Positions 62,928 to 64,000 of a stretch of DNA of 64,000 nucleotides are shown here, piece after piece (within the stretch, counting starts at the first letter, position 1; each line of letters begins with the position of its first letter). A program made the translations under genes and the position numbers. The stretch covers positions 124,001 through 188,000 of the forward strand of contig JACKMT010000006.1 of assembly GCA_024235255.1 (NCBI GenBank), read 5' to 3'. This stretch comes from Chromatiaceae bacterium (GTDB taxonomy: Bacteria; Pseudomonadota; Gammaproteobacteria; Chromatiales; Chromatiaceae). The notes under the pieces were generated by a model. It was not told where the DNA came from and made no database searches. It saw only the letters and a list, made by a program, of their open reading frames with translations.

Positions 62928-63898
62928 GAGCGGGGTATACCTCTCTCTGTTTTGTATCACTCTGTCTCACACTGCAGGGTGTGGCTGCCGGCTCTGCGGA
63001 AAGGGATGTTCGCAGCTGGCTGCAGAACATGGTCGAATCGGTCAGGGCATTAAACTACCGGGGGACGTTCGTCTACCTGCACGACAATCAGCTGGAGTCG
63101 ATGCAAATCGTCCACACGGTGGATGCCGAAGGTGAAAAAGAGCGGCTTGTCTCCCTTAACGGCTCAGCCCGTGAGGTGGTCCGGGATGACGCGTCGGTGG
63201 TCTGCATCGCCCCTGACGCCAGATCCATCTCTGTCAGCCGGCGCGGCACCGGTGGCGGTTTTCGCGCAGTATTTTCGATGGACGTTGATGCGTTGTCGGC
63301 ACTTTACGATTTTCAGCTGCTCAATCAGGCGCGGGTGGCTGGCAGAGACACACAGGCAGTGGCAATCTTACCCAAAGACGCCTACCGCTACGGCTACCGT
63401 ATCTACCTGGACTCCCAAAAAGCACTGCCGCTAAAGACGGACATGCTCGATGATAAGGGCTCGGTTATATCGCAGATCATGTTTACCTCAATACAAATTG
63501 ATACCGAAATGGATGGCAACACCGAGGGAGGTTTTGATGGGCGAGAGTATTACCATTGGGTGCAGCGGGAACCGGGGAAGGTAGAAAATGAACCGGAGGC
63601 AGGCGAGTGGAAGTTTGCAGGACTCCCTCAAGGCTATCACATCAGGCTCTTTGCACAAATGCCGGCAAGCAACGAGGGGCCGCCGGTAAGCCACTTCGTA
63701 CTGACAGACGGTCTGGCGTCACTTTCGCTTTACATTGAATCCAGCGGTATGGATTCTGCCCTGATCGGTGGGTCGCGCATGGGTGCAATCAACGCATTCG
63801 GGCGTGTTTTGGATGGTTACCAGATCACAGCCGTTGGCGCCGTACCGGCACTTACTGTAGAGAAGATTGCAACAGCGGTCAGACGCAACGCCGACTGA
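62924..63898 (+). CDS. rseB: Sigma-E regulatory protein RseB/MucB
   Basis: 324 aa. Signal peptide (LCFVSLCLTLQGVAAG) and a periplasmic MucB/RseB domain: ALNYRGTFVYLHDNQLESMQ at the start and GYRIYLDSQKALPLKTDML, then the C-terminal domain with FAGLPQGYHIRLF. Binds RseA and shields it from DegS-type cleavage. Last complete gene of the window. Confidence 0.93.
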   Translation: MRAGYTSLCFVSLCLTLQGVAAGSAERDVRSWLQNMVESVRALNYRGTFVYLHDNQLESMQIVHTVDAEGEKERLVSLNGSAREVVRDDASVVCIAPDARSISVSRRGTGGGFRAVFSMDVDALSALYDFQLLNQARVAGRDTQAVAILPKDAYRYGYRIYLDSQKALPLKTDMLDDKGSVISQIMFTSIQIDTEMDGNTEGGFDGREYYHWVQREPGKVENEPEAGEWKFAGLPQGYHIRLFAQMPASNEGPPVSHFVLTDGLASLSLYIESSGMDSALIGGSRMGAINAFGRVLDGYQITAVGAVPALTVEKIATAVRRNAD

Positions 63899-64000
63899 TC
63901 GTTCTGCGATGGTCTATGTTCAGCTCAGTTTCGCAGCTCTCATGAAACCGACCCTGAATGGTGCTCTTCCGGCTCCTGGGCTCACAGTTGCGGGCATGCA
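63899..64000 (+). other. Unresolved right end
   Basis: 102 bp follow rseB. A short frame opens at ATG 63909 (internal ATG at 63942) and runs to the edge, but the translation does not show the Cys-rich start of RseC or a clear protease signal peptide. No gene is called. Confidence 0.3.

Noticed and set aside
1..64000. CRISPR array, insertion sequence or prophage
   Set aside because: No regularly spaced repeats, transposase, integrase or phage structural genes were seen.

Overview
The window looks like a chromosomal segment of a gammaproteobacterium, probably a chemoautotrophic (sulfur-oxidiser-like) member of the class. Supporting gene orders are dksA-gluQ, the sdhCDAB-sdhE-ygfX block, nadB divergent from rpoE-rseA-rseB, and recJ next to a darP/yjgA gene. 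A cbbY-type phosphatase suggests a Calvin cycle elsewhere in the genome. The lineage is inferred from gene content only; no rRNA is present.

Layout. (1) 1-5430: a 2-aminoethylphosphonate (AEP) cluster: the nucleotidyltransferase end of a probable PEP mutase fusion that runs off the left edge, phosphonopyruvate decarboxylase, AEP transaminase, a second nucleotidyltransferase and a membrane transferase of the phosphoethanolamine-transferase/sulfatase fold. Together they could make, activate and attach AEP to an envelope glycan or lipid. (2) 5449-15447: housekeeping and small units: a MocR regulator divergent from a DMT exporter, a VPLPA-type PEP-CTERM protein, cysC coupled to a DHH phosphoesterase, tRNA-Leu(UAA), dksA-gluQ, cbbY, an aminotransferase and cysZ.

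(3) 15706-49788: a large exosortase (XrtA/PEP-CTERM) exopolysaccharide locus. Its first half holds the standard set: export lipoprotein, chain-length protein, tyrosine kinase, outer-membrane protein, ATPase, wecB, deacetylase, FemAB-like protein, three glycosyltransferases, amidotransferase, exosortase and a small exosortase-associated protein. A reverse-strand sulfatase-fold membrane protein interrupts it. A second, more AT-rich half (34568-47281) holds a GT4, a CapK/PaaK-like ligase, and a group resembling the Arn (aminoarabinose) pathway in layout: GT2, NeuD-like acyltransferase, methyltransferase, an ATP-grasp/HAD fusion, WbqC, a second ATP-grasp, an amidohydrolase, a 4-TM small exporter, a WecE-type aminotransferase and a GT39. 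A PEP-CTERM protein with a plausible sigma-54 promoter and an XrtA-type O-antigen-ligase family protein close the locus on the minus strand.

(4) 50026-64000: a secreted trypsin-like protease, uppP, a phosphopantetheinyl transferase, a 264-bp multi-hairpin repeat element with imperfect terminal inverted repeats, recJ, darP, the succinate dehydrogenase operon, nadB, and rpoE-rseA-rseB behind a sigma-E-like promoter. No CRISPR array, insertion sequence, integrase or rRNA was seen. The most novel-looking parts are the AEP decoration cluster, the Arn-like module with its ATP-grasp/HAD fusion, the cysC-DHH pair and the 264-bp element.
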